Shown here: in pieces, positions 11,819 through 13,325 of the stretch
Position numbering within the stretch: position 1 is the first letter of the stretch
Layout: each line of letters starts with the position of its first letter
Source: Candidatus Caldarchaeum sp.
Lineage (GTDB): Archaea > Thermoproteota > Nitrososphaeria_A > Caldarchaeales > Caldarchaeaceae
Assembly (NCBI GenBank): GCA_025054795.1
Contig: JANWZU010000077.1
Location: forward strand, 1-13,325
Direction of reading: 5' to 3'
DNA length: 13,325 nt
Made by a program: the position numbers and the translations under genes
The notes under the pieces: model-generated
What the model saw: the letters and a program-made list of their open reading frames with translations, nothing else
What the model was told of the DNA's origin: nothing
Databases searched by the model: none

Positions 11819-13325
11819 ATGAGAGCTACAGCGTTAGCTGCGATGCTGCTTCTCCTAATACTGCTGAATCCTGTCTACTCTCAAGAGACGGGTCAGACGC
11901 TCACAGTTTTTCTTGTGAACCCAGACGGAACACCTAGGGCTGGAGCAGTGGTCGTGGTTGAGCGGCCAGGGTTTAGAGAGACCTCTTCTACGAACGCTTC
12001 GGGGTACGCCGTGTTTAGACAGATAACCCAAGGCTCCTACGAATTGGTTGTTTTCATAGCGAACGTAGAGTTAATGAGGATGCAGCTCAGCTTTCCTGAA
12101 ACACGGTTTATCACTCTTGAGGCGCCTATCAGCGCCCTAGCCGTGAAAGTGGTGGACTTGGCTGGCAGAGCCGTGGAAAACGTCTTCGTATCACTTAACT
12201 CACCAACAGGGGTAGTCTCTGTATCTCAGAGGACAAACTCAACCGGCCACGCTGTCTTCTCAGACGTACCTCATTCAACGGTAAGCAGGGTGGGGGGAGC
12301 CTACTCGCTGCGTGTGTTGAAGGACGGTGTCGTTGTAGGCAGAGGCTCCGTCGAAGTCAGAGGCGCCAGAGTCTTGCAGGAGGTCAAAGCCGGCCTTGTG
12401 AACGTCAACTTCACGGTGGCGTACCCAGATGGTCAGAAAGCAGACGAGCTGAGCGGAGAGCTTATCCTCAGAGCAGCAAACTACAACAGGACCATCACTG
12501 TATCCCGAGGTCTTGCATCCATAAAAAATCTTCCCGCCTCTTCAGAGGTTGGAGGATATAACGCAAGTGTGTATATGAAACTTGGAACCAGAAACGTCGC
12601 TGTCCACACCTCCTTACTAACCCTCGACTCCGATTCCAGCCTGTTTCTGCCAGCCGATATAGGATCGCTTACTGTAAAAATACTAGACCCAGACGGCAAG
12701 CCAGTGAAAGGGGTGGGAATGCTGGTTGGAACACGTGGGTTCGGAAACTTCACTCGCGGTGTTTCAGGCGATGACGGAGCAATAAACGTGGGAATACTGC
12801 CCTTTTCGTCAAAGACAGGCGAATACATAATATCGCTCTTCAGAGGTAGGACGAGAATTCTGGTGGAACCATTCTCACTAGATGTACCTATGGCTGTGAA
12901 TGAGATTTCATTAATGTTTCAACGACTCTCAATAAACGTGGTCGACTACGAGGAAAAACCTCTCTCGGGTGCTGAAGTCGTAATTACAGACCAGCAGACG
13001 GGGAGAACAGCAAACGCATCGACCGTGAACGGAGCCAGCGTACTGAACGTCTTTGCCGGATCCAACGACGTTTTAATCATTTACAAGCAGAAGCAGGTCT
13101 ACAAACGTTCCGTCGAAATAGCGGGAGAATCGCTCAAAATAAAGCTAGCCAACGTCAACTTCCCCGTCAACATAAGAGTTTTAGACGCCTTCGGATCTTT
13201 GGTTGAAGGACTACGTGTTGTGGTGAAGGTTGACGACTCAACCGCTGTGGACGACATAATTAGGGGCAGGCCTGTCACGATTGTTCTGGAGACTCCTTCT
13301 ATGGTTACGGTTGAACTTTTCAGAG
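11819..13325 (+). CDS. Secreted protein with tandem Ig-like modules, 3' end cut off
   Basis: The frame is open from ATG 11819 to the window edge, at least 502 residues with no stop. A Sec signal peptide (MRATALAAMLLLLILLN, cleavage near VYS-QE at 21/22) precedes repeated beta-rich modules. Strand-like openings LTVFLVNPDG, LAVKVVDLAG, VNFTVAYPDG, LTVKILDPDG, LSINVVDYEE and VNIRVLDAFG begin near residues 28, 107, 196, 285, 370 and 449. The usual pattern continues as a xPxxGAxVxV strand, a G-x-A/V turn and another strand. This resembles carboxypeptidase-regulatory-like or Big/invasin-type Ig-like domains. Seven N-glycosylation sequons (N59, N140, N197, N223, N248, N310, N399) fit an exported protein. 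No catalytic domain is visible. The missing C-terminus may hold a membrane anchor or a functional domain. Surface adhesion, S-layer association or a transporter-associated role are all open; I do not recognise the family. Confidence 0.85.
   Translation, partial: MRATALAAMLLLLILLNPVYSQETGQTLTVFLVNPDGTPRAGAVVVVERPGFRETSSTNASGYAVFRQITQGSYELVVFIANVELMRMQLSFPETRFITLEAPISALAVKVVDLAGRAVENVFVSLNSPTGVVSVSQRTNSTGHAVFSDVPHSTVSRVGGAYSLRVLKDGVVVGRGSVEVRGARVLQEVKAGLVNVNFTVAYPDGQKADELSGELILRAANYNRTITVSRGLASIKNLPASSEVGGYNASVYMKLGTRNVAVHTSLLTLDSDSSLFLPADIGSLTVKILDPDGKPVKGVGMLVGTRGFGNFTRGVSGDDGAINVGILPFSSKTGEYIISLFRGRTRILVEPFSLDVPMAVNEISLMFQRLSINVVDYEEKPLSGAEVVITDQQTGRTANASTVNGASVLNVFAGSNDVLIIYKQKQVYKRSVEIAGESLKIKLANVNFPVNIRVLDAFGSLVEGLRVVVKVDDSTAVDDIIRGRPVTIVLETPSMVTVELFR

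Noticed and set aside
12481..12828. Minus-strand frame of 115 codons within the secreted protein gene
   Set aside because: It is antisense to an uninterrupted 502-codon frame with a signal peptide and repeat pattern, so it is a shadow.

Overview
The window is archaeal chromosome and is packed almost solidly with genes. The evidence is an exosome operon (SBDS/Sdo1, Rrp4, Rrp41, Rrp42, ribosomal protein L37Ae, the KEOPS subunit Pcc1, prefoldin beta), a TATA-binding protein, and TATA boxes about 26-30 nt ahead of start codons. Gene content would fit a TACK-type archaeon (an Aigarchaeota/Nitrososphaerota-like lineage is my guess), but nothing here fixes the phylum. No rRNA, tRNA, CRISPR array or mobile element was seen, and no gene-free stretch exceeds about 70 bp.

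Region 1 (2-3329, plus strand) is the exosome/translation superoperon. It begins with the 3' end of the SBDS gene and runs through the three archaeal exosome genes, L37Ae, Pcc1 and prefoldin beta with overlaps or gaps of only a few bases. Region 2 (3376-6831, plus strand) appears to start at its own TATA box. It holds a DHH/DHHA1 phosphoesterase (NrnA-like), two ECF-type ABC ATPases and an EcfT membrane protein; no substrate-binding S component is present.

Region 3 (6828-7391, minus strand) is the TATA-binding protein gene. It converges on ecfT, and the two stop codons share one CTAG. Its promoter carries a 9-bp direct repeat flanking the TATA box.

Region 4 (7425-11287, minus strand) is a lipoate/2-oxoacid dehydrogenase operon in the order lipA, E1 beta, lpd, lipB. 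LipB makes octanoyl-protein, LipA inserts sulfur to make the lipoyl group, and E1 and Lpd act on that cofactor. E1 alpha and the lipoyl-bearing E2 are absent here. Divergent from lipA is a Nudix hydrolase gene (11354-11791). After it comes a large secreted protein of at least 502 residues (11819 to the window edge), made of a signal peptide and six Ig-like modules of about 80-90 residues. That protein is the least explained item in the window.

Several genes that begin transcription units (tbp, lipA, the DHH gene, the secreted protein, perhaps the Nudix gene) have TATA boxes so close to the start codon that their mRNAs are probably leaderless or nearly so. Several operon-internal genes instead have good Shine-Dalgarno motifs (AGGTGAT, GGAGGTGA).
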